From the NCBI RefSeq assembly GCF_004784475.1, contig NZ_SRRT01000009.1, positions 62,001 to 126,000 on the forward strand: a stretch of 64,000 nucleotides of DNA. Reading direction: 5' to 3'. Positions 17,013-24,946 of this stretch are shown piece by piece. The position numbers and the translations under genes are program-made. The notes beneath the pieces were generated by a model. It was not told the origin of the DNA. It saw only the letters and a list, made by a program, of their open reading frames with translations, and searched no databases. The stretch is from Streptomyces bauhiniae. GTDB lineage: Bacteria > Actinomycetota > Actinomycetes > Streptomycetales > Streptomycetaceae. Every line of letters starts with the position of its first letter. The first letter of the stretch is position 1.

Positions 17013-18203
17013 ATGGAATCGAGCAGCAACGGCGCCGCCGACACCGTACGCAGGGCACTGGCCACCGAGGCCGTGCACGCCGGCCGGGAGGACCTGACCG
17101 CACAGGGCCTGCACACCCCGCCCATCGACCTCTCCACCACCTACCCCTCCCACGACAGCCGGGACGAGGCCGCCCGCATCGACGCCTTCGCGGCCGAGGG
17201 CATCCTCCCCGAGGGACCGCCCGTCTACGCCCGGCTCGGCAACCCGACCGTGGCCCGCTTCGAGACCGGCCTCGCCCGCCTCGAAGGCACCGGGTCCGCC
17301 GTCGCGTTCGCCAGCGGCATGGCCGCGCTCAGCGCCGTGCTGCTCGCCCGGTCGGCCGCCGGTCTGCGCCATGTGGTCGCGGTCCGGCCGCTGTACGGAT
17401 GCAGCGACCACCTGCTGACCGCCGGGCTGCTGGGCACCGAGGTCACCTGGACCGACCCGGCCGGGATCGCGGACGCGCTGCGCCCCGACACCGGTCTGGT
17501 ACTGGTCGAGACCCCGGCCAACCCCACCCTCGCCGAGGTCGACATCCGGGCCGTCGCCCACTCCTGCGGGACCGTACCGCTGCTCGTCGACAACACCTTC
17601 GCCACGCCCGTGCTGCAGCGCCCCGCCGAGCACGGCGCGCGGCTGGTGCTGCACAGCGCCACCAAGTACCTCGGCGGGCACGGCGACGTGATGGCCGGAG
17701 TGGTGGCCTGCGACGAGGAGTTCGCCGGGCAACTGCGGCGGATACGGTTCGCCACCGGCGGGGTGCTGCATCCGCTGGCCGGCTATCTGCTGCTGCGCGG
17801 CCTCGCCACGCTGCCGGTCCGGGTCCGCGCGGCCTCCGCGACCGCCGCCGAACTGGCCCGCAGGCTCGCCGCCGACCCGCGCGTGGCCCGCGTCCACTAC
17901 CCGAAGCTGGGCGGCGCCATGATCGCTTTTGAGGTGCACGGCGACCCGCACGAGGTGATCGCCCGCGTCCGGCTGATCACCCCGGCGGTCAGCCTGGGCA
18001 GCGTCGACACCCTCATCCAGCACCCGGCGTCCATCAGCCACCGCATCGTGGACACCGCCGACCGGCACGGCGCCGGGGTGGGCGACCGGCTGCTGCGGCT
18101 CTCGGTCGGCCTGGAGGACACCGAGGACCTGTGGGCCGACCTGTCCGGTGCGCTGGGGGAGCGGGTCCCGGCGCCGGTGCCACTGCACGAGGCCGTCAAC
18201 TGA
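17013..18203 (+). CDS. PLP-dependent trans-sulfuration enzyme (cystathionine gamma-synthase / methionine gamma-lyase family)
   Basis: A 396-residue Cys/Met-metabolism PLP enzyme. Family landmarks are TPPIDLSTTYPSHDSRDE, YARLGNPTVARFETGLARLEG, AVAFASGMAALSA, VETPANPTLAEVDI, LLVDNTFATPVLQRPAEHGA and the Schiff-base lysine in HSATKYLGGHGDVMAG (about residue 212). Near residue 300 the sequence passes from VHYPKL straight to GGAMIAFEV, shorter than usual, because most members have ten or more residues there. The close LGSVDTLIQHPASISH is standard. It would cleave or form C-S bonds of methionine, homocysteine or cystathionine; the precise reaction is not decidable. Control by the divergent Lrp regulator is likely. 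Confidence 0.9.
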   Translation: MESSSNGAADTVRRALATEAVHAGREDLTAQGLHTPPIDLSTTYPSHDSRDEAARIDAFAAEGILPEGPPVYARLGNPTVARFETGLARLEGTGSAVAFASGMAALSAVLLARSAAGLRHVVAVRPLYGCSDHLLTAGLLGTEVTWTDPAGIADALRPDTGLVLVETPANPTLAEVDIRAVAHSCGTVPLLVDNTFATPVLQRPAEHGARLVLHSATKYLGGHGDVMAGVVACDEEFAGQLRRIRFATGGVLHPLAGYLLLRGLATLPVRVRAASATAAELARRLAADPRVARVHYPKLGGAMIAFEVHGDPHEVIARVRLITPAVSLGSVDTLIQHPASISHRIVDTADRHGAGVGDRLLRLSVGLEDTEDLWADLSGALGERVPAPVPLHEAVN

Positions 18204-18230
18204 GGTACTGAAACAGGGAGTTGCCATGAA

Positions 18231-18263
18231 GACGGCCCGGCGGCTGGTCACCGCCGGGCCGTC
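18231..18263. terminator. Bidirectional hairpin terminator
   Basis: A perfect 13-base-pair stem with a seven-base loop sits between the convergent trans-sulfuration and acetyltransferase genes. It has no U-run, as is usual at high GC, and can serve both strands. Confidence 0.7.
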
Positions 18264-18278
18264 CGCCGTACCGGGAGG

Positions 18279-19724
18279 TCAGAGCCGGAGCTGCTCGCCG
18301 TCGCTCTTCTCCGCGATGCGGGAGCGGGCCGGGGCCAGCCGGGCGGTGATCACGAGGGTGCCCTCCTCGACCTGGTAGTCCAGGGGCAGCCCGAGTCCGC
18401 GCATCGCCGCGACCATCCCGGTGTTGGCCGAGCGGGTCACCGCGTACACGCTCGCGCAGCCCGCCTCGACCGCCATCCGCACCAGCCGCTCCAGCAGCTC
18501 GGCGCCGACACCGCGCCGCTGCCAGTCGTCCTCCACCAGCAGGGCGACCTCGGTCTCCTCGCCGTCCCACAGCAGATGACCGAGGCCGACCACGCGACCG
18601 GAGGCGGTCTGCGCGGCCAGGGTGCGGCCGAAGCGCGGGCTGAGCAGGTGGTTCAGATAGCGGTCGGCGTCGCGCACGGGCCCGTGGTAGCGCAGGTCCA
18701 GGGTGCGGTCCGAGCACCGCTCGTGCATCGCCCGCGCCGCGTCCAGGTCACCGGTGTCCACCCGGCGCACGGTGATCGCGTTGCCCTCGGGCAGCGTCAG
18801 CACGTCGTGCGCGCGCGGGATGCGCGGGCCGAGGCGGCTGTCCAGCTCCACCAGCGCCCGCGCCCGCGCGAACTCGGTCGGGGTGAACGGCAGATACGGC
18901 CGCTCCACGCTCAGTACACCGCCGCCCGGCGCCCGCAGCCGCAGCACGGTGTCCTCCAGCACCCCTTCGGCGGGCACCGGTTCGCCACCCGTACCGGCGG
19001 GCACCGAACGGATCGTGCACCGGCCGAGCAACTGACGCAACGCCAGCGGGAGTTCGGCCGCGTCCAGCGCGGTGCGGGTGGCGAGGCCGAGGACGCGGGT
19101 GGGGGCGTCGACCAGATCATGGGCGTCGGCCCGCTCGATCCAGGTGGAGCTGCCGCCCGACTCCGCGATGACACGGGTCAGCTCGGCGGCGGCCAGGGAG
19201 TCCGGGGCCCGCAGCAGGAACTCGTCCACCGTGCCGTCGGCCAGCGGATGCGTCTGGAGGCTCAGGATGTCGACCCGGTGCGTGGCCAGCGCCGTGCAGA
19301 GCGCAGCCAGCGAGCCGGGTTCGTCCCGTACGGTCGTCCGCATCCGCCACAGGGCGCCGGGGCCTTCTTGCGCGGACGGCCCGGCCGGGTGCGCGGACGC
19401 GCTCGGCCGGGCGCCGGTATCGCCTGCCTCACCGGTGGGCGGTGCGTGCACATGGCGCCGGGCCCACCAGGTGTGGAAGCCGGCCGTCGCGGCCAGCGTG
19501 AGCGCCGAGATCATCAGCAGTGCGGGCCCGTCGGGGCCGTGCCCGATCAGGTTCGCCACGGCGTCGGCCACCGCGACGGCCGTGAACAGGGCCGCGAGTT
19601 CGACGAGGTCGCGCCGCCAGTGGTGCACGGGACGCCCGTGCCGGGTCCGGAGCGCGCTCGGCGTCGATTTCCGCGCCGATGTCCGGGTCGATTGCTGGTT
19701 CGTCCGAGAGAGGTCCGCAGTCAT
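18279..19724 (-). CDS. Membrane-anchored ACT-domain GNAT acetyltransferase
   Basis: A 481-residue protein of unusual architecture. Two hydrophobic helices lie at about residues 40-88 (VELAALFTAVAVADAVANLI, GPALLMISALTLAATAGF). An ACT domain follows at about 128-200 (MRTTVRDEPGSLAALCTALA, DILSLQTHPLADG), then a bridging region, then a GNAT domain at about 320-475 with the acetyl-CoA loop DDWQRRGVGAELLERLV. ACT domains bind amino acids, and soluble actinobacterial ACT-GNAT protein lysine acetyltransferases are activated or inhibited by them. An amino-acid-controlled acetyltransferase held at the membrane is therefore a reasonable inference. The start at ATG 19724 has no ribosome binding site; CACAGT six bases upstream hints at a leaderless transcript. 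Confidence 0.82.
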   Translation of the reverse strand: MTADLSRTNQQSTRTSARKSTPSALRTRHGRPVHHWRRDLVELAALFTAVAVADAVANLIGHGPDGPALLMISALTLAATAGFHTWWARRHVHAPPTGEAGDTGARPSASAHPAGPSAQEGPGALWRMRTTVRDEPGSLAALCTALATHRVDILSLQTHPLADGTVDEFLLRAPDSLAAAELTRVIAESGGSSTWIERADAHDLVDAPTRVLGLATRTALDAAELPLALRQLLGRCTIRSVPAGTGGEPVPAEGVLEDTVLRLRAPGGGVLSVERPYLPFTPTEFARARALVELDSRLGPRIPRAHDVLTLPEGNAITVRRVDTGDLDAARAMHERCSDRTLDLRYHGPVRDADRYLNHLLSPRFGRTLAAQTASGRVVGLGHLLWDGEETEVALLVEDDWQRRGVGAELLERLVRMAVEAGCASVYAVTRSANTGMVAAMRGLGLPLDYQVEEGTLVITARLAPARSRIAEKSDGEQLRL

Positions 19725-19750
19725 GCGGCCACTGTGCAGGAATGGTGTTG

Positions 19751-19760
19751 CGTGATCACG
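19751..19760. promoter_or_regulatory. Palindrome CGTGATCACG upstream of the ACT-GNAT gene
   Basis: A perfect ten-base palindrome lies about 27 bases upstream of the acetyltransferase start, between expected -35 and -10 positions, so it could be an operator. The regulator is unknown. Confidence 0.3.
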
Positions 19761-19850
19761 AACGCCCTGTGACCGATGGGTAAAGCATCGTTGTGCCCGA
19801 GTTCGTCGCACTTTCTACCACCAGCGGACGCCCCGTCAAAGCCACTGCTC

Positions 19851-19875
19851 AGCACGGCAGTTGGCGTGCCGCGCT
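19851..19875 (-). terminator. Possible hairpin terminator after the alpha/beta hydrolase
   Basis: A nine-pair stem with one mismatch and a seven-base loop (AGCACGGCA / TGCCGCGCT) begins about 48 bases downstream of the hydrolase stop at 19923. It is weaker than the other hairpins in the window. Confidence 0.35.
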
Positions 19876-19922
19876 CCGGGGGATGACGCCGGTGCGCGAC
19901 ACGCCTTCGAGAGTACGGGACG

Positions 19923-20768
19923 TCAGACCCCGGCCGCGCGGCTGCTGCCGTCGAGGATGACGCGGGCGACGAGCGCCGGGTCGTCGTTCATCGGGACGTG
20001 CCCGCAGCCGGGCAGCCGGACCAGCCGGGCGTGCGGGATGATCCGCTTGGCCCGCACCCCTTGGCGGCGCAGCAGAATCCGGTCGTGCGCGCCCCAGGCC
20101 ACGGTGACCGGAACGCCCGCTACCGGGTCGGTGAACCGCACCGTGGTCCCGGTGTGCAGGGTCGCCTCGAACGCGGTGGCCCCGGCGAGCGCCAGCGTCT
20201 CCGCGACCACCGCCTCCGGGGCCCGGCGCGCGGGCCGACGGTAGATGGTGCTGGTCAGCGCGGTGCGGCCGACCGCGCTACGGGACATCCGCTCCACCAC
20301 ACCCAGCGGCAGCCGCTGGGCCAGCCCGCGCATGGTGAGCAGCACCCCGAAGGCGTACCGCCGCTCGGCCTCGGTCCAGAACCCGGCCGGGGCCAGCGCG
20401 GTGACGGACCGTACGGACTTCTCCCGGCCCAGCTCCAGCGCGAGCAGCCCGCCCAGGGAGTTCCCGGCCACGTGCGGGCGGTCCAGGTCCAGCGCCTCGA
20501 ACAGCGCGCCCAGGACGGAGTTGATCGTCGGCAGATCGTGGGCGAGCCCGTCCGGCAGGTCCGGCGAGGCGCCGAAGCCGGGCAGGTCCACGGCGATCAC
20601 CTCGCGCTCGGTCGCCAGGATGTCCACCACCGGGTCCCACGCCTGCCGGTGGTGCCCGATGCCGTGCAGCAGCACCAGCGGATCACCCCGCCCGACCCGC
20701 TGGTACGAGACGGTCACATCCCTCGTCCCGGCCGGGGCGGGAACCTTGAAGGAGACGGTGGCGGACAT
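19923..20768 (-). CDS. Alpha/beta-fold hydrolase
   Basis: A 281-residue serine hydrolase. The oxyanion region is LVLLHGIGHHRQAWDPV, the nucleophile elbow is GNSLGG (Ser near residue 105), the acid is in AWGAHDRIL and the catalytic histidine in GCGHVPMNDDP. The strand order and length match esterase/C-C hydrolase-type members. The substrate is unknown. GAGGAG six bases before ATG 20768 fixes the start. An inverted repeat at 20824-20839 lies just upstream and could be its operator. A second, unrelated-sequence alpha/beta hydrolase gene precedes it on the same strand. Confidence 0.88.
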   Translation of the reverse strand: MSATVSFKVPAPAGTRDVTVSYQRVGRGDPLVLLHGIGHHRQAWDPVVDILATEREVIAVDLPGFGASPDLPDGLAHDLPTINSVLGALFEALDLDRPHVAGNSLGGLLALELGREKSVRSVTALAPAGFWTEAERRYAFGVLLTMRGLAQRLPLGVVERMSRSAVGRTALTSTIYRRPARRAPEAVVAETLALAGATAFEATLHTGTTVRFTDPVAGVPVTVAWGAHDRILLRRQGVRAKRIIPHARLVRLPGCGHVPMNDDPALVARVILDGSSRAAGV

Positions 20769-20823
20769 ACGAAGCTCCTCGGTACGGCTGCTGACGGACG
20801 CCGTAGACAGCTTGTCAGCAATT

Positions 20824-20839
20824 GCTACCGGCGGGTAGC
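20824..20839. promoter_or_regulatory. Inverted repeat GCTACC-GGCG-GGTAGC, candidate TetR-type operator
   Basis: Perfect six-base arms around four bases lie 56 bases upstream of the hydrolase start. The form resembles the TACC/GGTA-type palindromes of actinobacterial TetR regulators of lipid and acyl metabolism. No TetR gene is present in the window. Confidence 0.4.
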
Positions 20840-20871
20840 CCTTCGCGTCGTGTCGCGGAACTCCGCCGGTT

Positions 20872-21645
20872 TCAGGCCGCCAGCGCCGCAGCGACCAGGC
20901 TGGCGAAGGCTTCCGGGGCGTCCAGCATGATGTTGTGCCCGCAGTCCGCCACCGCGACCACGGACACCCCCGCCTCCCGCAGCGCGTCCTCGCCGGGCAG
21001 CGGCCCGTCGGCCTCGGGGTGGAGGAAGGTACGCGGAATCTCCGCGTGCGTCAGCAGCTCCCGCACGGTCGGGACCGTGCCCCGGGCCAGCCCCCTGGCG
21101 CTGCGGTGCAGGGCCGTACGGTCGGTCAGCCGCATGGTGGCCCACCACAGCGCGCCGGCCCGGTCCCGGACCTCCGCCCAGCCGCTGTCCACGAACTCCG
21201 CCTCGGAGAAGGCCGCGATACCGCCGCTGCCGAGCGCGCCCCTGGCGGGCTCGACCGGGTCGAGGTCGGCGTCGACCAGCACCAGCCGGGACACCAGCTC
21301 CGGGTGCCGGTCCGCCAGTACGATCGCGACGGCACCGCCCATGCTGTGCGCGATCACCTCGGCCCCCGTCACCCCGGCGTCGGTCAGCGCGGTGGCCAGT
21401 GCCCCGGCGTGCGCTTCGAGGCTGTAGTCGAAGTCCCGCGGCCGGTCGCTCAGCCCGTGCCCCAGCAGGTCGACCAGGAGCGTGCGGTGCCCGGCGATCA
21501 GCGGATGGGTGGCCGCCTCGGCGAAGTAGGCGGCCGCCGTGGCACCGAGACCGTGCAGGTAGACCCGGGGGGCGTCGCTTCCCGGCAGCTCCACCCAGCG
21601 GATGCGGTCACCTGTGGCGGTGACGACGGCGTCCCGGACGCTCAC
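20872..21645 (-). CDS. Alpha/beta-fold hydrolase
   Basis: A 257-residue serine hydrolase. It has VYLHGLGATAAAYFAEAA, the elbow AHSMGGAVA (Ser near residue 99), a conserved LVLVDADLDPVEP strand after the elbow, and the histidine in ADCGHNIMLDAPEAFASLV. It belongs to the same broad superfamily as the next gene downstream but differs throughout, so tandem duplication is not obvious. The GTG at 21645 has AGGGGGA about seven bases upstream, better than an ATG at 21687 with no ribosome binding site. The substrate is unknown. Confidence 0.88.
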   Translation of the reverse strand: MSVRDAVVTATGDRIRWVELPGSDAPRVYLHGLGATAAAYFAEAATHPLIAGHRTLLVDLLGHGLSDRPRDFDYSLEAHAGALATALTDAGVTGAEVIAHSMGGAVAIVLADRHPELVSRLVLVDADLDPVEPARGALGSGGIAAFSEAEFVDSGWAEVRDRAGALWWATMRLTDRTALHRSARGLARGTVPTVRELLTHAEIPRTFLHPEADGPLPGEDALREAGVSVVAVADCGHNIMLDAPEAFASLVAAALAA

Positions 21646-21784
21646 GGCATTCCCCCTGATCGACGGCGTACGAGCGGATGATCTCAAACCTTCTGCCTAC
21701 CCGCCCGGTGCCGCCCCGCCGGGCTCCACAACGCGCCAGGAACGACCGAATTCGTCTGGACACCGGCGGGTGCGACGGGATGGG

Positions 21785-22684
21785 ATGGAGACCGTGACGA
21801 CCGAGACCGCGATCGATGTCTTCGAAGAGAACCGGCCGCTGCTGACCGGCGTCGCCTACCGCATGCTGGGCCGCGTCGCGGACGCCGAGGACGTGGTGCA
21901 GGACGCCTGGCTGCGCTGGTCCCGCGCCGATCGCGCCGAGGTCCGCGAACCCCGCGCCTACCTGGTCCGTGTCACCACCCGGCTGGCGCTTGACCGGCTC
22001 CGCCAGGTCAAGTCGCGCGGCGAGGCCTACGTCGGGCCCTGGCTGCCCGAGCCCTACACCACCGACTTCGGCGACACCGTCCCGGACACCGCTGACCGGG
22101 CGCTGCTCGCCGACTCCGTCTCCGTGGCCGTCCTTGTCGTCCTGGAGTCGCTGTCCCCGCTGGAGCGCGCGGTGTTCGTGCTGCGGGAGGCGTTCGGGTA
22201 TCCGTACGCCGAGATCGCGGAGCTGCTGGACCGGGGCGAGCCCGCCGTTCGGCAGTTGGCCGCGCGGGCCCGCAGACACGTGGAGGAGCGCCGGCCGCGC
22301 TACGACGTGGACCCCGCCCAGCGCCGGAAGCTGACCGAGCGGTTCCTCGCGGCGGCCACGGAGGGTGACCTCGACGGGCTGATGTCCTTGCTCGCTCCCG
22401 ACGCCCGTCTGGTCGGCGACAGCGGCGGCAAGGCCAAGGCTCCGGTGCGGGTGCTGTTCAGCGCCGACAAGGTGGGGCGCTTCCTGGCCGGGGTCGCCTC
22501 GAAGAACCTGCTGCCCGGCATGACCCACCGGTTCATCGAGGTCAACGGCGGTGTCGCGGTGCTCGTGCTGTCCGAGGGCCGGCCGGACACCCTGTTCCAG
22601 CTCGGCATCACCGACGGCGCGATCAGTGCCGTCTACATCATCCGCAACCCCGACAAGCTGCGCGTCCTCACGAACTCCATGTGA
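21785..22684 (+). CDS. ECF-type RNA polymerase sigma factor, SigJ/ECF41 group
   Basis: A 299-residue sigma factor. Region 2 is YRMLGRVADAEDVVQDAWLRW, and region 4 is LSPLERAVFVLREAFGYPYAEIAELL. The linker YVGPWLPEP and a C-terminal SnoaL-like domain of about 100 residues containing DSGGKAKAP (the counterpart of the ECF41 DGGGK motif) define the ECF41 group. In this group the fused SnoaL domain controls activity instead of an anti-sigma factor. The usual partner gene, a carboxymuconolactone decarboxylase, oxidoreductase or epimerase (COE), is not adjacent. The start at 21785 fits the family; a GTG eight bases on is possible. Confidence 0.9.
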   Translation: METVTTETAIDVFEENRPLLTGVAYRMLGRVADAEDVVQDAWLRWSRADRAEVREPRAYLVRVTTRLALDRLRQVKSRGEAYVGPWLPEPYTTDFGDTVPDTADRALLADSVSVAVLVVLESLSPLERAVFVLREAFGYPYAEIAELLDRGEPAVRQLAARARRHVEERRPRYDVDPAQRRKLTERFLAAATEGDLDGLMSLLAPDARLVGDSGGKAKAPVRVLFSADKVGRFLAGVASKNLLPGMTHRFIEVNGGVAVLVLSEGRPDTLFQLGITDGAISAVYIIRNPDKLRVLTNSM

Positions 22685-22730
22685 ACGCTCGGTCACCAGG
22701 GCACCGGGCGAGTGGGCAGGGATGGGACAA

Positions 22731-22744
22731 TTGGTCTTGACCAA
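22731..22744. promoter_or_regulatory. DasR-like (dre-type) operator, TTGGTC-TT-GACCAA
   Basis: A perfect six-plus-six inverted repeat around two bases, very similar to the dre core TGGTCTAGACCA bound by the GntR/HutC-type regulator DasR. It overlaps the -35 element of the promoter of the GntR-UTRA gene at 22840, so autoregulation or control by DasR is likely. Confidence 0.6.
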
Positions 22745-22765
22745 GCATCAGGGCCGCCCTATGGT
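22737..22765 (+). promoter_or_regulatory. Sigma-70-type promoter of the GntR regulator gene
   Basis: TTGACC (22737-22742) and TATGGT (22760-22765) are spaced by 17 bases, a good housekeeping-type promoter. The predicted leader is about 70 bases. The -35 hexamer lies within the right half of the dre-like operator. Confidence 0.6.
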
Positions 22766-22839
22766 CGCAAAGAACTGCAACAACCTTTAATAAACAAGGG
22801 CGCCAAAACCGCCGGAGCACGGCACTTGCGGAGGACAGG

Positions 22840-23598
22840 GTGGGGACCACGCAACTGGAAACGGTGCCGGAGCCGAAGTACTTGCACCTCAAGACCGTAC
22901 TGAGCGAGGCACTGGACTCCGAGTTCTCGGTGGGCGAGATCCTGCCGAACGAGCGCGATCTCGCCGCCCGCTTCGGCGTCGCCCGCGCCACGCTCCGGCA
23001 GGCGCTGGAGCAACTCGAGCTGGAGGGACGGCTGCAGCGCCGCCGTGGTGTCGGTACGACCGTCGCGCCGCCGCGCGTCGGCGTCGCCCTCGGCACCGGG
23101 CGGCAGACCTGGCCCGGCACCGGTGACGACGCCTGGCAGCCGATGGACTGCGAGCGGGCCGTACCGCCCGCCCCGGTCGCCGCCGCCCTGGACACCGGTA
23201 CCGACGAGGTGCACCTCGTCCGCCGGTTCCGGATGTCGCAGGGCCGGCGCGTCGCCACCGAGCTGCTGTACATCCCGGCCGCCTCGGTGCCCGACCTGAG
23301 CGCGATCGACACGCCCTCCGGACCGGCCCGCGCCCGTGCGGTGCTGCGCGAACTCCAGCGGCTCGAACTCGACGGCCAGGACCGCGCGGTGGAGCTGGGC
23401 TCGGCGGGCGCGGAGGACGCCAAGGAACTCGACCGGCTGCCCGGCTCGCCCGTCCTCGTCGTCACCACCCGGTTCACGGCCCAGGGCCGCACCGCCGCGC
23501 TCGGCGTGGCCACCTACCGCGCCGACACCTGCCGCCTCACCTTCGGCGACACCCCGGACGTGGAGATACACCACGACCCGGAGCGCCGCGCCTCCTGA
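22840..23598 (+). CDS. GntR-family (HutC/UTRA) transcriptional regulator
   Basis: A 252-residue regulator. The N-terminal winged HTH reads PNERDLAARFGVARATLRQALEQLELEGRLQRRRGVGT. The UTRA ligand-binding domain (about residues 85-245) includes VHLVRRFRMSQGRRVATELLYIP and LVVTTRFTAQGRTAALGVATYRAD. Relatives such as DasR and YvoA sense phosphorylated amino sugars, and the operator upstream is of that type, so a sugar-phosphate ligand is plausible. The GTG at 22840 follows a GGAGGACAG-like ribosome binding site. It is convergent with a ROK regulator gene, another sugar-linked family. Confidence 0.9.
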   Translation: MGTTQLETVPEPKYLHLKTVLSEALDSEFSVGEILPNERDLAARFGVARATLRQALEQLELEGRLQRRRGVGTTVAPPRVGVALGTGRQTWPGTGDDAWQPMDCERAVPPAPVAAALDTGTDEVHLVRRFRMSQGRRVATELLYIPAASVPDLSAIDTPSGPARARAVLRELQRLELDGQDRAVELGSAGAEDAKELDRLPGSPVLVVTTRFTAQGRTAALGVATYRADTCRLTFGDTPDVEIHHDPERRAS

Positions 23599-23619
23599 GA
23601 GCGGCAGCACCGCACCATC

Positions 23620-23654
23620 CCGCCGCGCCCCGGTGTCCCACCGGGGCGCGGCGG
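23620..23654. terminator. Bidirectional hairpin terminator
   Basis: A perfect 16-base-pair stem with a three-base loop lies between the convergent GntR and ROK genes. Confidence 0.75.
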
Positions 23655-23717
23655 CATGTGGGCCGCACGCCCCTCCCGCCGACCCCCGAATCCCCCAGGG
23701 CCGGCGGCGTCGGCGGC

Positions 23718-24869
23718 TCACGCCCCCACGGCCCCCTCGACCGCGAACAACTGCCGTTCCACATGGTCCAGCGCCAGCCGCAGCGCGCCCGTGGCCACCA
23801 CGGCCTCGCCCAGCAGGGACAGGGCCACGGCCGGGGGACGCAGGCAGTAGCGGGCGAGTTCGCGGCGGAGGGGGTCGAGGACGCCGTCCAGGCCGGCCGC
23901 CCAGCCGCCGACCACCACCAGCTCCGGGTCGAGCGCCAGCACCAGCGCGGCCACGTCGTGCACCAGCCGCTGGATGAACCGTTCCACCGCCGCCCGCGCC
24001 GAGCCGTCGCCCTCCCGGGCCAGCGCGAAGACCTCGGTGACCGCCTGCTCGTCCAGGGGCGGCAGCGGCTCGTCCGTGGTGGACAGCAGGGCCTCCGGGG
24101 TCGCCTCCCGGCCCAGCAGATGCAGCGCGCCGATCTCCCCGGCCGCCCCGCCGTGCCCCCGGTGCAGCCGGCCGCCGATCAGCGAGCCCGCGCCCGGACT
24201 CAAGCCGGCCAGCACGAACACCACGTCGTCGGTGTCCTTCGCGGCGCCCTGCCAGTGCTCGGCCACGGCGGCCACGTTGGCGTCGTTCTCCACCAGCACC
24301 GGGCACCGGAAGGAACGGCTGAGCCGCTCGCCCAGGTGGAGCCCGGTCCACTGGGGCAGCGCGGTGCCCAGGCGAACCGTTCCGTCGGCCTCCACGATGC
24401 CCGGAGTGCCGACGCCCACCGCGCGCAGCGAGCCCCGCGGGACGCCGGTACGGCGCAGCAGCTCGGCGACCGTGCCGCGCAGCCGCTCCAGCCGCTCGTC
24501 GGCCGGTGCCTTCTCGTCCACGTCCCGGGTCTGCGTGCCCAGTACCCGCCCGTCCAGGTCGGAGACGACCGCGACCACCCGGTGCGCGCCGATCTCCAGC
24601 CCCAGCAGATGCCCCGCCTCGGCCCGGAACCGGAACCGGCGCGCGGGCCGTCCCTGACGGCGGGCGGTGCCCTCCTCGGCCGCGCGCTCCACCACCAGTC
24701 CCGCCTCGGCCAGGCCCTCCACGACCCCCTCGACGGTCGGCCGGGACAGCCCGGTGGCCCGGGTGATCTCCGTGAGCGTCGCGCAGTCGGTGTCGCGCAG
24801 CGCGCGCAGCACCACCGCGGAGTTGATCCTCCGCAGCAGCGAGGGATCGCCACCGGTCAACTGCCCCAC
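23718..24869 (-). CDS. ROK-family transcriptional regulator
   Basis: A 383-residue ROK protein with an N-terminal winged HTH (INSAVVLRALRDTD, LTEITRATGLSRPTVEGVVEGL). The sugar-kinase-like domain shows GLEIGAHRVVAVVSDLDG, VGVGTPGIVE and VENDANVAAVAEHW. Where most ROK proteins carry the zinc motif CxCGxxGCxE after GHxxxxxGE, this one reads GAAGEIGALHLLGREATPE with no cysteines, so the structural zinc site is missing. That points to a regulator rather than a kinase. The GTG at 24869 has GGAGGA seven bases upstream. The effector is probably a sugar. Confidence 0.88.
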   Translation of the reverse strand: MGQLTGGDPSLLRRINSAVVLRALRDTDCATLTEITRATGLSRPTVEGVVEGLAEAGLVVERAAEEGTARRQGRPARRFRFRAEAGHLLGLEIGAHRVVAVVSDLDGRVLGTQTRDVDEKAPADERLERLRGTVAELLRRTGVPRGSLRAVGVGTPGIVEADGTVRLGTALPQWTGLHLGERLSRSFRCPVLVENDANVAAVAEHWQGAAKDTDDVVFVLAGLSPGAGSLIGGRLHRGHGGAAGEIGALHLLGREATPEALLSTTDEPLPPLDEQAVTEVFALAREGDGSARAAVERFIQRLVHDVAALVLALDPELVVVGGWAAGLDGVLDPLRRELARYCLRPPAVALSLLGEAVVATGALRLALDHVERQLFAVEGAVGA

Positions 24870-24946
24870 GGTCCGTCCTCCCAGCTCGCGGGCGTGTGTG
24901 GGGCGGATCGTACTCGGCCCGGACCACCCCGGCGAGGGCCGGGCGG

